DNA of 53,326 nucleotides from Streptococcus panodentis (GCF_017884005.1 NZ_QFAY01000016.1:14436-67761), one strand, 5' to 3'. Numbered from the stretch's first letter, positions 37,751 through 48,169 are shown. A program made the numbers and translations. Notes: generated from the letters alone by a model not told the origin.

Positions 37751-37772
37751 AAAAAAAAGCCTAAAAGGCTTT
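37751..37772 (-). terminator. Terminator of the mecA-rgpG operon
   Basis: AAAGCCT TTT AGGCTTT stem-loop followed by TTTTT, 21 bases downstream of the rgpG stop. Confidence 0.85.
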
Positions 37773-37792
37773 GATTTTGTTTAGAATAATTC

Positions 37793-38953
37793 TTATTTAT
37801 CCTGTTTGTTCTGCCACTTGCGGCGAATCTCTTCCCGATAGGAAGAATTGCCGATAAAGCGGAGAATATTGAGCAGAGGCGTCCGATTGGGGCCTAAAAC
37901 CCCGACCAGCTCAGCAAAGAGCTCCACCCCCAGCAACAGGCCGATTATCAGCAGCACGCCCCCAATCCGGCTGGAAACATTGAGCAGGAGGGAAATCATG
38001 GCAAAGACCAGAGATATACCGTAGATGACCAGCACCGTCCCCCGATGGGTCAGTCCCAGCGACAGCAGCCTGTGATGCAGATGGTGCTTATCCGGAGTGT
38101 AGAATTTCTGACCGGACAGAGTCCGGCGGATAATAGCCAGAAACGTATCGGTAATAGGAACGCCCAGAATAATCATAGGCGTCACGACTGCAACAGCGGT
38201 GGCATTTTTCAGCCCCTGCAGAGACAGGACCGCAATCATGAAACCGATAAAAAGCGCCCCTGTATCCCCCAAGTAAATAATGGCCGGATGGTAATTGTAG
38301 GGAAAGAAACCGGCAATGGACATGACCAGAACAAAAATCGTCAAAGTCAGAAAGAGATTATGCTGAGGCAGGAAAAAGTAAGAAACAATCCCCATGGTTA
38401 CCAGCGAAATGATCGAAACCCCGCTGACCAAGCCGTCCAGACCGTCGATCAGATTGACAGCATTGGTAATGGAAATAATCCAGACAACTGTCAGAATATA
38501 GGACAGCCAAGGCTCAAAGTGAAGCATGGGGCCGCCGAAGGGAATCTTAAAATCATCCAAGCGGAAATCTGTCAGCCACCAGATGAGACTGGCAGCCAGA
38601 ACAATCCCGCTCATTTTCAGGACCGGAGACAGCTCTTTTATGTCATCAATCAAACCGGTCAGGGCGATAATAGCGCCGCCCAGCACGACCGGCCAGACAT
38701 AATCTACATAAGTCTGCCCCAAAAACTCAAGATGGATAATCGGAGGCATTAAAAACAGAACAGAGACAGAAAAAGCCGTGACAATAGCCAAACCGCCGCT
38801 GCTGGGCATGGGTTTTTTATTAATCCGCCTGGCATTGGGATAGTCAACAGCACCGATTTTAAAAGCTAAGAGCCGTACCAGCGGAGTCAGAAAGACTCCG
38901 ATAAAAAAGGTCCCCAGTAAAACCAGAATAAATTTCAAAGGAAAAGCAATCAT
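37793..38953 (-). CDS. rgpG: RgpG/TagO/WecA-type undecaprenyl-phosphate GlcNAc-1-phosphate transferase
   Basis: Starts wall polysaccharide synthesis by transferring GlcNAc-1-phosphate to undecaprenyl phosphate. About 386 residues, strongly hydrophobic with around ten membrane helices. Family motifs: GLIDDIKELSP (Asp-rich Mg site), NAVNLIDGLDGLVSG and HHLHHRLLSLG. The name rgpG is chosen because the uppP-mecA-rgpG-suf order is conserved in streptococci such as S. mutans, where RgpG primes rhamnose polysaccharide synthesis. The start at 38953 overlaps the mecA stop (ATGA); an ATG two codons earlier is possible. Confidence 0.9.
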   Translation of the reverse strand: MIAFPLKFILVLLGTFFIGVFLTPLVRLLAFKIGAVDYPNARRINKKPMPSSGGLAIVTAFSVSVLFLMPPIIHLEFLGQTYVDYVWPVVLGGAIIALTGLIDDIKELSPVLKMSGIVLAASLIWWLTDFRLDDFKIPFGGPMLHFEPWLSYILTVVWIISITNAVNLIDGLDGLVSGVSIISLVTMGIVSYFFLPQHNLFLTLTIFVLVMSIAGFFPYNYHPAIIYLGDTGALFIGFMIAVLSLQGLKNATAVAVVTPMIILGVPITDTFLAIIRRTLSGQKFYTPDKHHLHHRLLSLGLTHRGTVLVIYGISLVFAMISLLLNVSSRIGGVLLIIGLLLGVELFAELVGVLGPNRTPLLNILRFIGNSSYREEIRRKWQNKQDK

Positions 38954-39699
38954 AAGCATTCAACCTTTTGCAGATTTGGAATGGCATCCGTCACCAATAA
39001 AAGATGGCCGTGCTCCTGCAAAACTGCCCGCGTAATATCTGAATCCTCTGCAAATTCACGCATTTTTGCTAAAAGCCAAGCCGGATAAAGCTCTGGAAAA
39101 CCTTCTACATCAACCAAAATAGTCAGGTAATAAGCCGAATCATACTTGTATAACTCCGACAGATCGGTCTTATAATCGACTGTTTTGGCAAAGGCAACGG
39201 CCTCCCTCACATCCGCAAAGCGCAGAATGTAGTAGATATACCGCTCTCCGCTGTCAGACCGGCCGTCCGCCGGCTCCTCGGAAAGCTGATTTTCCTCTGC
39301 TGCTTCCGCAGTTTCCAGAGACTGGACGGCCTCTATGTCCTCCTTGCTCTTTTCAAAGATGCTTTTTTCCAAGGTCTTTAAAAATTCATCCGGAGACATA
39401 TGTGACAGCTCCTCCATGTCCGGCAGGTCCGCCAAATCCTCAAAACTCAGGTTTTTATCCAGTTTGGACTTGGTGACAAATACGTCTACTTTGTCAGGCT
39501 TGGGAGTCACCCGAAAGCTGAGCATACCGCTGTCCAGAAAGTTTTCCGGCATCTCCAGTTCATCTAAAATCGTATAAAAGAATTCCTCGGTCTTTTCCTG
39601 CGGAACCAAAAAATCCGCCATTTCCATACCGCGCTCTTCCAAGTCCTCCAGCTGAATCGTAATCTTAATGGTTGATTCACTGATCTGTTTCATTTCCAT
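38950..39699 (-). CDS. mecA: Adaptor protein MecA
   Basis: 249 residues; adaptor that brings substrates such as the competence factor ComX to ClpC for degradation. N-terminal domain (MKQISESTIKITIQLEDLEERG), an acidic Glu/Ala-rich linker (about 115-150) and the C-terminal ClpC-binding domain. Stop overlaps the start of rgpG. Strong promoter at 39730-39758. Confidence 0.94.
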   Translation of the reverse strand: MEMKQISESTIKITIQLEDLEERGMEMADFLVPQEKTEEFFYTILDELEMPENFLDSGMLSFRVTPKPDKVDVFVTKSKLDKNLSFEDLADLPDMEELSHMSPDEFLKTLEKSIFEKSKEDIEAVQSLETAEAAEENQLSEEPADGRSDSGERYIYYILRFADVREAVAFAKTVDYKTDLSELYKYDSAYYLTILVDVEGFPELYPAWLLAKMREFAEDSDITRAVLQEHGHLLLVTDAIPNLQKVECL

Positions 39700-39729
39700 A
39701 TCTCTACCTCATACTCTTCTAGTCTTTCC

Positions 39730-39758
39730 ATTATACTAAACTTTCCCCTTTATTTCAA
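39730..39758 (-). promoter_or_regulatory. Promoter of mecA-rgpG
   Basis: TTGAAA (39753-39758), 17-base spacer, TATAAT (39730-39735). Confidence 0.85.
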
Positions 39759-39841
39759 AAGATTGCTTGCGTCAAAGACAGGGTTTCCAACTTTCGGAAC
39801 ATTTCATCCTCTTTGAAAATCGACGATGACCAGACTGAGGC

Positions 39842-39873
39842 AAAAAAAGAGGCTGGGATTTCCCAACCTCTTA
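39842..39873 (-). terminator. Terminator of uppP
   Basis: AAGAGGTTGGG / CCCAGCCTCTT with loop AAAT, followed by TTTTT, directly after the uppP stop. Confidence 0.9.
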
Positions 39874-40716
39874 TCAGGCAAAGAGAGCCTTAATGGCTGC
39901 ATACACTAAGAGCAGAGCCCCTAAGCCAATCCGATACTGACCGAAAATAGTAAAGTCGTGCTTTTTGACATAGTCTGTCAGGAAGCGGATGACATACAGG
40001 CTGACCCCGAAAGCAACGCCCATAGCCACCAGCAGCAGAAACAGCTGGCCCAAGCCCAGCGTATTGCCCTTCAGTATGAACTTGAGAATCTTTACGCCGC
40101 TGGCACCGAACATGATGGGAATGCCCAGATAGAAGGTGAACTCTGTCACAACCGAGCGGCTGACACCATTGAGCAGACCGCCGACAATGGTCGCACCAGA
40201 ACGGCTGGTCCCCGGAAAGAGGGACAGCACCTGAAAGAAGCCGATGTAAAGAGCGGTTTTATAAGGCAGTTTGGCCAATTCTGTAACAGCCGGCTCCTCA
40301 TGCTGGCGCTTCTCCAGATAGATGAACGCCGCACCGTAAATAATCAGCATCAGCGACACAGAAACCAGATTGTAGAAATGAGCCTCAAACCAGTCATCCA
40401 AGAAGAGACCGATAAAGGCTGCCGGAAAAGCTGCCACAACAACTTTGGCCCATAGCTGCCAGGTCCTGCGGACTTCCCGTGCGGACTTGCTGGCTTTAAA
40501 AGGATTGAGCTTATCAAAGTAAATAACCACAACCGCTAGAATGGCACCCAGCTGGATGACGACATTGAACATTTCCATGAAGGCCGGATTTTCATCCTTG
40601 TACTTGATAAAATCCTGAATGAGAATCAGGTGGCCGGTACTGGAAATGGGCAGCCATTCCGTAATGCCCTCGACCATTCCGTAAATAATCGATTTTAAAA
40701 TTTCAATAATAAACAT
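39874..40716 (-). CDS. uppP: Undecaprenyl-diphosphatase UppP (BacA)
   Basis: 280-residue membrane enzyme that recycles undecaprenyl pyrophosphate for wall synthesis and confers bacitracin tolerance. Catalytic-site motifs [18 protein letters not shown] near the N-terminus and [12 protein letters not shown] (about 155-165). About eight membrane helices. Start has GCAGGAGTAA. Monocistronic. Confidence 0.95.
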   Translation of the reverse strand: MFIIEILKSIIYGMVEGITEWLPISSTGHLILIQDFIKYKDENPAFMEMFNVVIQLGAILAVVVIYFDKLNPFKASKSAREVRRTWQLWAKVVVAAFPAAFIGLFLDDWFEAHFYNLVSVSLMLIIYGAAFIYLEKRQHEEPAVTELAKLPYKTALYIGFFQVLSLFPGTSRSGATIVGGLLNGVSRSVVTEFTFYLGIPIMFGASGVKILKFILKGNTLGLGQLFLLLVAMGVAFGVSLYVIRFLTDYVKKHDFTIFGQYRIGLGALLLVYAAIKALFA

Positions 40717-40746
40717 TAGATTACTCCTGCAACAGCTTTAACATTT

Positions 40747-40752
40747 ATTATA
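40747..40752 (-). promoter_or_regulatory. Extended -10 promoter of uppP
   Basis: TGATATAAT extended -10 on the minus strand with a poor -35, 31 bases ahead of the uppP start. Confidence 0.65.
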
Positions 40753-40968
40753 TCACATTTTCAGCCGAAAAAGGCTTAAAAACTGTATTTCTGCATAACT
40801 TTACCCACTAAAAGACTTTGGCCGTCATGCGCTTTTCAGGCTGTCTGAAGATTGATTCGGAAGGCCTGCAAAACATTGCCTCGATTGACAGCAAGCGCGT
40901 CCTCCGTCTGGCAAAGCCGCCGTCATTTTCTGGATTTTGGTCAGTTTGGGCAAAAGGCAAGCCGGGAG

Positions 40969-42864
40969 TTAGAAAGCACCCCCGCCGCCACCGCCGCCGC
41001 CGCCGGAAAAGCCGCCGCCAGAACTGCCGCTGGATGAAACAGAGAAGTTGCTGGCTGTCGAGGCCACATGCCCATAATTGGAGAAGCTGTGAGAAGTGCT
41101 GTAAAAGAGAGTATAGAGATTGGCCTGCACATAACTGTCCATTGACGGGTTTTGCAGGCGGATCTGGCGCAGCCTCATGACCTTGCTGACACGGTCGGCA
41201 TAGCCGAACAGCGTTGCATAGACCAGCAGGCGGTTCCAGAGAATAATTCCCTCAATCTCCGTCTTGTCCAGATGGGCAATATCCCGCAGCATATTGGAAA
41301 AGCTGGTCCAAAGATGGTAGTCATAGGCCCCCTTCTCATTCAGAATACCGTCCCGATAATAACGGCTAAACTTGGCGAGCAGAAACAGTCCCAGCAGCAG
41401 GGCCAGCAGAGCCAGCGGAATATAGTACCAAACAAATCCGCCCTTAGACAGCAGGAAGAAGAAAGAAACAACCGAGAGAAGCAAAGAAATGCAGCTAAGG
41501 GCAAGGGCGGTCCCCAGCCTCCTTTTTTCTGATTTGCTCAGCGGGCGGTAGTGATTGAAGAGCTTCAGACGCTTGATTTCAGAGCGTACTTTCTTAGACA
41601 GGCTGCTCAGGCTGCTGCCAAAAATTGATTTGATCCGATTGCCAATCTGCCGAACCCTGTCTTCATCTGCTGAAGACTTATGCTTATACAGGTCTTCGGA
41701 AATCTGATACTCTGCAAACAGCTCCTTGACACCGGACTGCTCCTTGCTGCCGAAGGCCATTTTCAGAAATTCCTGCTCAAATTCAGCCAGGTTCTCACGG
41801 GAAGCAATCTGCAGGACTGGATTGTCAGCATCACCTGCGAGCTGCAGATTGCCCCGGTCCAGCAAATCCAGCAGACTAGCCTGCACCATGTTTTCAAAAC
41901 TGAGCGCAGCCCCGACGCTTCCGGAAGTTGGATTGACCTCCTGCATATCCACCGAATAGACATTGGCCGCCAGAACCAGAGGCGCCAGGTCCTGAGGCGC
42001 TTCATACAGGCGGGCATTCTTAGGAAAAGATTGTTTGGGTTTGATTTGATGGGCAAAAAACAGATAAACCGAGCCAGCAGCCAGCAGCAACAGCAGGCCC
42101 AGCAAAGGGAGATAGATTTCGCCCAGCTGACGATAGAAGACCGTATCACGGGCAATCTTGGCCTCCGTCTGCTTAAAGGTATCCAGATAATTACTGCTGC
42201 CTTCAGCTAGAGGCACCTGAGAGAAGGCCTGACGGTCCCAGTAGCCATGGAGTTCCACATTGTCCCCTGAGCCCAAACCGCTCAGCTTGACCTCATAGTC
42301 TCCTTGCTTTTTCTCAATCAGAGCCGGCCGGCTGAAATAGCCGGTATGGACAAAGAGGTCGGTCTGATTAAGGCCCGACGGCAGACCGGAAACGGTCAGG
42401 GTCACTTCCCTCATCCCCTGATCCCAGTCACTGATCGGTGTCCAATTCAGCTCAGCAATATCCTTATGCAGAAACAGCAGATTGTTCAGCTGCCAAGTCA
42501 CTGTGACGACGACGCTGTCGCCATCGCTGCCTGCATTGTAAATCTTGACCTCATAACCGTCACCCAGATCTTTGATCTCCGGCCGGATATCTCCGTCAGG
42601 CTGCCCATTGGTCTCCGCGCTCACCAGAGGCTGCGCATCAATAGCAAAGCCAGCAGGCATCTTGCCGGCCGAACCCAGCGAGACAATCTGTCCATTGTAA
42701 CTATCATTGAAATGATAGCTTACCCTCTCTGTATAAGTAGCCGTATTGTCCGCATGCAGCTCCAAATCCCCCTGATAAGCCGTAATATCATAATCTACAG
42801 CGGATACCCTGCCAGCGAAGAAGAAAGTCAAAAAGAAGACCAATCCGTACAAATATTTTTTCAT
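40969..42864 (-). CDS. DUF2207-family membrane protein with poly-glycine C-terminus
   Basis: 631 residues from the ATG at 42864 (MKKYLYGLVFF), which has GAAAGGATG upstream. Signal peptide, an extracytoplasmic beta-rich domain (to about 235), one membrane helix (LPLLGLLLLLAAGSVYLFF), a cytoplasmic segment, two further helices (about 480-540) and a C-terminal tail SGGGFSGGGG followed by a run of Gly, ending GAF. This matches the DUF2207 family, which usually ends in a glycine-rich tail. Function unknown. It diverges from the amino-acid transporter genes. Confidence 0.85.
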   Translation of the reverse strand: MKKYLYGLVFFLTFFFAGRVSAVDYDITAYQGDLELHADNTATYTERVSYHFNDSYNGQIVSLGSAGKMPAGFAIDAQPLVSAETNGQPDGDIRPEIKDLGDGYEVKIYNAGSDGDSVVVTVTWQLNNLLFLHKDIAELNWTPISDWDQGMREVTLTVSGLPSGLNQTDLFVHTGYFSRPALIEKKQGDYEVKLSGLGSGDNVELHGYWDRQAFSQVPLAEGSSNYLDTFKQTEAKIARDTVFYRQLGEIYLPLLGLLLLLAAGSVYLFFAHQIKPKQSFPKNARLYEAPQDLAPLVLAANVYSVDMQEVNPTSGSVGAALSFENMVQASLLDLLDRGNLQLAGDADNPVLQIASRENLAEFEQEFLKMAFGSKEQSGVKELFAEYQISEDLYKHKSSADEDRVRQIGNRIKSIFGSSLSSLSKKVRSEIKRLKLFNHYRPLSKSEKRRLGTALALSCISLLLSVVSFFFLLSKGGFVWYYIPLALLALLLGLFLLAKFSRYYRDGILNEKGAYDYHLWTSFSNMLRDIAHLDKTEIEGIILWNRLLVYATLFGYADRVSKVMRLRQIRLQNPSMDSYVQANLYTLFYSTSHSFSNYGHVASTASNFSVSSSGSSGGGFSGGGGGGGGGAF

Positions 42865-42931
42865 CGAAACACATCCTTTCCATACACTTTGCTCTATTAT
42901 ATCATTTTTATCAAGTAAGGGTTTACCAAGA

Positions 42932-42960
42932 TTGAAAAGTGCAGCATTTTTCGGTAGAAT
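42932..42960 (+). promoter_or_regulatory. Promoter of the amino-acid ABC transporter operon
   Basis: TTGAAA (42932-42937), 17-base spacer, TAGAAT (42955-42960), followed by the gene at 42996 with GCAGGAGAAA. Confidence 0.85.
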
Positions 42961-42995
42961 AGAGGGAACTCTCATTAGATAAGCAGGAGAAATCC

Positions 42996-44561
42996 ATGAA
43001 AAAAATTTTTATCACACTGTTTACAGGCCTCCTCATCGCCTTAGGAACTGTAACAACCATTCAGGCAGACGACTACCTCCGTATCGGAATGGAAGCTGCC
43101 TACGCCCCATTTAACTGGACTCAGGATAATGATGCCAACGGCGCCGTTAAAATCGACGGAAGCAATCAATATGCCAACGGTTACGATGTGCAGATTGCCA
43201 AGAAAATTGCCGAGAAACTGGGCAAGAAACCGCTCGTTGTCAAAACTTCCTGGAACGGCTTGATTCCAGCCCTGACCTCCGGCAAGATTGACATGATTAT
43301 CGCCGGGATGAGCCCGACGGCTGAGCGCAAGAAAGAAATTGCCTTTTCTGACAGCTACTACACCAGCGAGCCGGTTGTTCTGGTCCGCAAAGACGGCAAA
43401 TATGCGAATGCTGAGACCTTGGAAGATTTCAGGAACGCCAAGATCACCTCTCAGCAGGGCGTCTATCTCTACAATCTGATTGAGCAGCTGCCCGGCGCTA
43501 AGAAAGAAACCGCCATGGGAGACTTTGCCCAGATGCGCCAAGCCTTAGAATCCGGCGTCATCGACGGCTATATCTCTGAACGGCCGGAAGCCTTGACCGC
43601 TCAAGCAGCCAACTCCAAATTCAAGATGATTCAGTTTGAACAGGGCTTTGCAGTCGGTCAGGAAGACGCTTCAATCGCCATCGGTATGCGCAAGAACGAC
43701 AGCCGTATAGAGCAGGTGAATGCTGCCATTGCTGGCATTTCAGCGGAAGAGCAGGTCAGCCTCATGGATGACATGATTGCAAAACAGCCCGTAGATACGA
43801 ATACTGCAGACTCAGAGGAATCTTTCTTCAGTCAGGTCGCCAAGATCCTCAAGGAAAACTGGCCGCAGTTCCTGCGCGGAGCTGGTCTGACCCTGCTCAT
43901 TTCCATCACCGGTACCATCGCAGGTCTCGCCATCGGACTCCTCATCGGCGTTTACCGGACCGCACCGGCTTCTAAGAATAAACTCCTCGCCCTGCTGCAA
44001 AAGCTCTTCGGCTGGTTCTTAAATGTCTATATCGAAATTTTCCGCGGAACCCCCATGATTGTTCAGTCCATGGTCATCTACTACGGAACAGCTCAGGCTT
44101 TCGGCATTTCCATCGACCGGACTATCGCTGCTATTTTCATCGTGTCTATCAATACCGGTGCTTATATGAGCGAGATTGTCCGCGGCGGTATCTTTGCTGT
44201 TGACAAGGGGCAGTTTGAGGCTGCAACAGCACTGGGCATGACCCACGGCCAGACTATGCGCAAGATTGTCCTGCCGCAGGTTATCCGCAATATCCTGCCG
44301 GCAACCGGCAACGAATTTGTCATCAACATCAAGGATACTTCTGTCCTCAATGTTATCTCCGTGGTAGAGCTCTATTTCTCCGGAAATACCATTGCTACCC
44401 AGACCTACCAATATTTCCAGACCTTTACAATCATCGCCGTCATTTACTTTGTCCTGACCTTTACAGTCACGCGTATCCTGCGCTATGCTGAACATCGCTT
44501 TGATACAGACAATTACACAACTGGTGCCAATCAAATGCAGACAGGAGAACTGAAATCATGA
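42996..44561 (+). CDS. Fused amino-acid-binding protein/permease (polar amino acid ABC transporter)
   Basis: 521 residues combining two parts: after a signal peptide (to about residue 24), a periplasmic-type amino-acid-binding domain ([33 protein letters not shown]; about 28-265) and then a HisM/GlnP-type permease (about 285-510) with the [21 protein letters not shown] coupling loop. Such SBP-permease fusions are common in Gram-positives for glutamine, glutamate or arginine. Ligand cannot be fixed from sequence. Its stop overlaps the start of the ATPase gene. Confidence 0.92.
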   Translation: MKKIFITLFTGLLIALGTVTTIQADDYLRIGMEAAYAPFNWTQDNDANGAVKIDGSNQYANGYDVQIAKKIAEKLGKKPLVVKTSWNGLIPALTSGKIDMIIAGMSPTAERKKEIAFSDSYYTSEPVVLVRKDGKYANAETLEDFRNAKITSQQGVYLYNLIEQLPGAKKETAMGDFAQMRQALESGVIDGYISERPEALTAQAANSKFKMIQFEQGFAVGQEDASIAIGMRKNDSRIEQVNAAIAGISAEEQVSLMDDMIAKQPVDTNTADSEESFFSQVAKILKENWPQFLRGAGLTLLISITGTIAGLAIGLLIGVYRTAPASKNKLLALLQKLFGWFLNVYIEIFRGTPMIVQSMVIYYGTAQAFGISIDRTIAAIFIVSINTGAYMSEIVRGGIFAVDKGQFEAATALGMTHGQTMRKIVLPQVIRNILPATGNEFVINIKDTSVLNVISVVELYFSGNTIATQTYQYFQTFTIIAVIYFVLTFTVTRILRYAEHRFDTDNYTTGANQMQTGELKS

Positions 44562-45298
44562 CAGAAACCATCTTAGAAATCAAACACCTGAAAAAATCCT
44601 ACGGTGAAAACGAGGTCTTAAAGGATATTTCCCTGACCGTTCACAAAGGGGAGGTCATTTCCATTATCGGCAGCTCCGGAAGCGGAAAATCCACCTTCCT
44701 GCGCTCGATTAATCTCTTGGAGACACCGACGGATGGAGAAATCTTCTACCGCGGCAAGAATGTTCTGGACCAGAATTACGACCTGACCCACTATCGGGAA
44801 AAGCTGGGCATGGTGTTCCAGTCCTTCAATCTCTTTGAAAATCTCAACGTTCTGGAAAATACTATCGTGGCCCAAACGACCGTTCTCAAAAGAGAACGCT
44901 CTGAAGCAGAAAAAATCGCCAAGGAGAACCTCGACAAGGTTGGTATGGGGGAGCCCTTCTGGCAGGCCAAGCCCAAGCAGCTCTCAGGAGGACAGAAACA
45001 GCGGGTCGCTATCGCCCGGGCCCTTTCCATGAACCCCGATGCTATTCTCTTTGATGAGCCGACTTCTGCTCTGGACCCTGAAATGGTCGGAGAGGTCCTG
45101 AAGATTATGAAAGATCTGGCTCAGGAAGGGCTGACCATGATTGTCGTCACCCACGAGATGGAATTTGCCCGCGATGTCTCCAGCCGGGTCATCTTTATGG
45201 ACAAGGGGGTCATCGCCGAAGCCGGCAGCCCTCAGGAAATCTTCAGCAATCCTAAAGAAGAACGGACCAAGGAGTTCCTGCAGCGTTTCCTGAAATAA
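44558..45298 (+). CDS. Polar amino acid ABC transporter ATPase (GlnQ-like)
   Basis: 246 residues; Walker [10 protein letters not shown], signature [15 protein letters not shown], Walker [12 protein letters not shown] and the H-loop [10 protein letters not shown]. The ATG overlaps the preceding stop by 4 bases, and the pair forms one transporter. Confidence 0.95.
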   Translation: MTETILEIKHLKKSYGENEVLKDISLTVHKGEVISIIGSSGSGKSTFLRSINLLETPTDGEIFYRGKNVLDQNYDLTHYREKLGMVFQSFNLFENLNVLENTIVAQTTVLKRERSEAEKIAKENLDKVGMGEPFWQAKPKQLSGGQKQRVAIARALSMNPDAILFDEPTSALDPEMVGEVLKIMKDLAQEGLTMIVVTHEMEFARDVSSRVIFMDKGVIAEAGSPQEIFSNPKEERTKEFLQRFLK

Positions 45299-45522
45299 TA
45301 CAGCCGTTCAGCTTGTCTTTTCTCACTTTGTTCGCTTGAGAGCGGGACAGACTCCCATGATGGCTGCGTCCTCACCCGCAGAGGGAGGCAGCTTTTAGAA
45401 GATACCGTACAAAAAATCAGTCAGACGGAGTCGTCGATGCTGCCCGCAAATCCTCGTTTCTAGCTGCTGACCTGAAAGGCGGTGGGACGACGGAATAAAA
45501 GATAAACGAAATGACGATAAAA
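45299..45522. repeat. Inverted copy of the composite repeat after the transporter genes
   Basis: Minus-strand copy of the TATACGGTATCTTC element (about 45345-45450) with its AATCGAAGACTCCGCC-like end diverged, then a minus-strand copy of the TTATCGTCATTTCGTTTATC repeat (45491-45520). A degenerate piece of the latter also lies at 45305-45340. Confidence 0.75.
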
Positions 45523-45563
45523 CAAAAAAATAAGACGATGAGCAATCATCGCCTTGTTTTTTT
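45523..45563. terminator. Bidirectional terminator between glnQ-like gene and the 71-residue gene
   Basis: AAGACGATGA GCAA TCATCGCCTT stem-loop with T-runs on both sides. Confidence 0.88.
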
Positions 45564-45597
45564 ATTTAATGAGCATCAGGCTAGGCCTGCTTGAAGA

Positions 45598-45813
45598 TTA
45601 GTCTTCGAACTTTTCATGGTTTTTGTCGTAGAAATCAATCAAGCCAAGGGCTGTTTCAAAAGAGATGTTCTTTACTTTTGCACGTCCTTGAGCAAGAGCA
45701 ATAATAGACATCTCACGTGCGTTTGTTTCTTTACTAATACGGTAGCCAGTGATTTTCTTATCACGAACCCAACTAACAACTGATTCTACTTTATCAAAAT
45801 TTGATTTCGCCAT
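45598..45813 (-). CDS. Small conserved-looking protein, 71 residues, function unknown
   Basis: A 71-residue protein with a strong ribosome binding site (GAGAGGAG) and a near-consensus promoter. The sequence (ITGYRISKETNAREMSIIAL then ISFETALGLIDFYDKN) has the look of a small helix-turn-helix or phage-repressor-like fold: a helix, a turn, and a region reminiscent of Cro/C1-type DNA-binding. This is a weak structural guess, not a family match. It stands alone between terminators. Confidence 0.75.
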   Translation of the reverse strand: MAKSNFDKVESVVSWVRDKKITGYRISKETNAREMSIIALAQGRAKVKNISFETALGLIDFYDKNHEKFED

Positions 45814-45846
45814 TTCTTACTCCTCTCTATTCTAGTTACATTAACA

Positions 45847-45875
45847 ACTATAATTGTTTTTATACAGTTTGTCAA
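45847..45875 (-). promoter_or_regulatory. Strong promoter of the 71-residue gene
   Basis: Consensus TTGACA (45870-45875), 17-base spacer, TATAGT (45847-45852). Confidence 0.85.
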
Positions 45876-45921
45876 CTTAAATAAACTAGATTCAAACAAA
45901 TTAAATAATTCTGAATATTCT

Positions 45922-46815
45922 TTATTTTGCTTTGAGGGCTGAAAGTATCTGCGTTCTGATGCTTTCGACCCCTTCTGGATTAGCAGGAAGGAAGAGGGTA
46001 TTGCTGTTAGGATTGTCCGCAAAATTGTTTAAAGTATCCAAATATTGATTGGTCAAAAGAATGGACATAATCTGTTCTTCTGACAGTTCAATATTGGCCC
46101 CTTTCAATTCCTTGATGGAATCTGCCAATCCGTCAACAATTGCTTTCCGCTGCTCTGCGATACCGACCCCGTGGAGACGGTCCTTTTCAGCTTCCGCAGA
46201 AGCTGCTGTGACAATTTTAATCTTGTCTGCTTCTGCCAATTCCTGAGCAGCCACGCGCTTGCGCTGGGCTGCATTGATTTCGTTCATTGACTGCTTGACT
46301 TCAGCGTCAGGCTCAACCTTGGTAATCAGGGTTTTGACAATGATATAACCGTAAGTCGACATTTCTTCTGCCACCTGCTTTTGCACTTCCAGGGCAATTT
46401 CGTCTTTCTTTTCAAAGAGCTCATCCAGAGTCAGCTTGGGCACTGAGGAGCGCAGAGCATCTTCGATATAGGATTTGATTTGAGCTTCGGGCCGCATGAG
46501 TTTGTAGTAAGCATCAATCACGTTATTTTCATTGACACGGTACTGGGTCGCAACATTCATGGTTACAAACACATTGTCCTGCGTCTTGGTCTCAACGATA
46601 ATTTCACTTTGCAGCAAACGCAGCTGAACCCGGGCTGCTATTTTGTCAATTCCTAAAGGCAGACGAAAATTAATCCCACTGCTGCTGGTCTTATTGTAGC
46701 GTCCAAAGCGCTCAATAATCGCAACAGACTGCTGGCGGACAACATATACTGAACTAATCAGCAACAGCAGAGCAATCACCAGCAGTATGACAAAGAAAAA
46801 TGGGATAAAAAACAT
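45922..46815 (-). CDS. SPFH/band-7 (stomatin-like) membrane protein
   Basis: 297 residues from the ATG at 46815 (MFFIPFFFVI), preceded by AGGAGG; the longer frame lacks a site. One N-terminal membrane helix, then an SPFH domain (VYVVRQQSVAIIERFGRY, and VETKTQDNVFVTMNVATQYRV) and a long Ala/Glu-rich helix. Such proteins organise membrane microdomains and modulate proteases such as FtsH. Not in an obvious operon. Confidence 0.9.
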   Translation of the reverse strand: MFFIPFFFVILLVIALLLLISSVYVVRQQSVAIIERFGRYNKTSSSGINFRLPLGIDKIAARVQLRLLQSEIIVETKTQDNVFVTMNVATQYRVNENNVIDAYYKLMRPEAQIKSYIEDALRSSVPKLTLDELFEKKDEIALEVQKQVAEEMSTYGYIIVKTLITKVEPDAEVKQSMNEINAAQRKRVAAQELAEADKIKIVTAASAEAEKDRLHGVGIAEQRKAIVDGLADSIKELKGANIELSEEQIMSILLTNQYLDTLNNFADNPNSNTLFLPANPEGVESIRTQILSALKAK

Positions 46816-46918
46816 ATTCAAGCCTCCTTGATTCAATATAGTATATTCTAGCACACTTAATTTCAAGTTTCAAATAAAAACATACAAATTAGGCTAAAAT
46901 ATTTTGACAGTCTGACAT

Positions 46919-48169
46919 CTAGACCAGCATATTGTACAGCGTCTCATTTCCATTCAGATTGATAAAGGAAGGATCAAACTGTTCAATGCGGTTAATCAAG
47001 CCGGCATAGTCATGTTTGTCAGCCAGAGCAACCCCAATCAGGACCGGCCCAGTCCCCTTGCTGGCCCGCTTGATGTATTCAAAACGGGTAATGTCATCAT
47101 TAGGACCTAAGATATCATTGACAAACTCACGCAGGGCCCCCGGCCGCTGCGGAAAATTGACAACAAAATAATGCTTAATCCCATCGTAGATCAGAGCCCG
47201 CTCCTCCATCTCCGGCATGCGGTTGATGTCATTGTTGCCGCCGGAAATGATGCAGCAGACGGTCTTGCCCCTGATGTACTCGCGCAGCACTTCCAAAGCT
47301 GCAATACTGGCCGCTCCGGCTGGCTCCGCTATAATCCCCTGCTTAGAGTATAGATCCATGATGGTCTCTGAAATCAGTCCTTCATCAACCCCAATCAGGT
47401 TTTCTACATTTTTCTGCGTAACCTCATAGGTAGAAGCTCCTACCTTCTGTACAGCAATACCGTCAGCAAACTTGTCGATATCCTTCAGCTTGACCGGTCC
47501 GCCTGCCTCAAAAGCAGCCTTCATACTGCGGGCACCGTTGGCTTCTACACCGATAACCTCTATCTCCGGCCGAGTATCCTTGATATAAGTAGAAACCCCC
47601 GAAATCAGACCGCCGCCGCCAATCGGCACGAGAACTGTATCAAAATCAATAGATTCCCGGCCGGCTTCGTCCAAAATCTCGTAGGCAACGGTCCCCTGTC
47701 CAGCCTGAACATCTTCGTTATCAAAAGGATCAATGAAGGTGCGGTTTTCAGCTCTAGTGTAGTCAATGGCCGCTCTGGCTGAAGCATCAAAGGTGTCGCC
47801 TACCAGCTTGATTTCTGCAAAATCGCCGCCAAAGAAACGAACCTGACTGATTTTCTGCTGCGGTGTCGTAATGGGCATAAAAATGGTTGCCGGAATCTCC
47901 ATTTCCCTGCAGGTATAAGCCACCCCCTGAGCGTGGTTGCCCGCAGAAGCACAGACAACCCCTCGCCTGCGCTCTTCTTTATTCAGCTGGGAAATAGCAT
48001 AGTAGGCACCGCGGATCTTAAAGGAACGAACCCGCTGCATGTTTTCTTTTTTCAGATAAATCTTGGCACCATACTTCTCCGACAGGTAATGATCGTAGTC
48101 CAGCGGAGTATTGACAACAACGTCTTTTAAGACTTTATGAGCATGAACAATATCTTTTGCCCTCAGCAT
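46919..48169 (-). CDS. ilvA: Threonine deaminase IlvA
   Basis: 416-residue PLP enzyme converting threonine to 2-oxobutanoate, first step of isoleucine synthesis. PLP lysine near residue 51 (RSFKIRGAY), the GGGGLISG phosphate loop, and a short C-terminal ACT-like regulatory part (HYFVVNFPQRPGALREFV) with one ACT-like domain, not two, as usual in Gram-positives. Last gene of the ilvBNCA cluster. Confidence 0.95.
   Translation of the reverse strand: MLRAKDIVHAHKVLKDVVVNTPLDYDHYLSEKYGAKIYLKKENMQRVRSFKIRGAYYAISQLNKEERRRGVVCASAGNHAQGVAYTCREMEIPATIFMPITTPQQKISQVRFFGGDFAEIKLVGDTFDASARAAIDYTRAENRTFIDPFDNEDVQAGQGTVAYEILDEAGRESIDFDTVLVPIGGGGLISGVSTYIKDTRPEIEVIGVEANGARSMKAAFEAGGPVKLKDIDKFADGIAVQKVGASTYEVTQKNVENLIGVDEGLISETIMDLYSKQGIIAEPAGAASIAALEVLREYIRGKTVCCIISGGNNDINRMPEMEERALIYDGIKHYFVVNFPQRPGALREFVNDILGPNDDITRFEYIKRASKGTGPVLIGVALADKHDYAGLINRIEQFDPSFINLNGNETLYNMLV

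Noticed and set aside
38045..38752. 235-codon frame opposite rgpG
   Set aside because: Gln/Asn/Arg-rich product typical of the reverse complement of a membrane-protein gene; no start signals.
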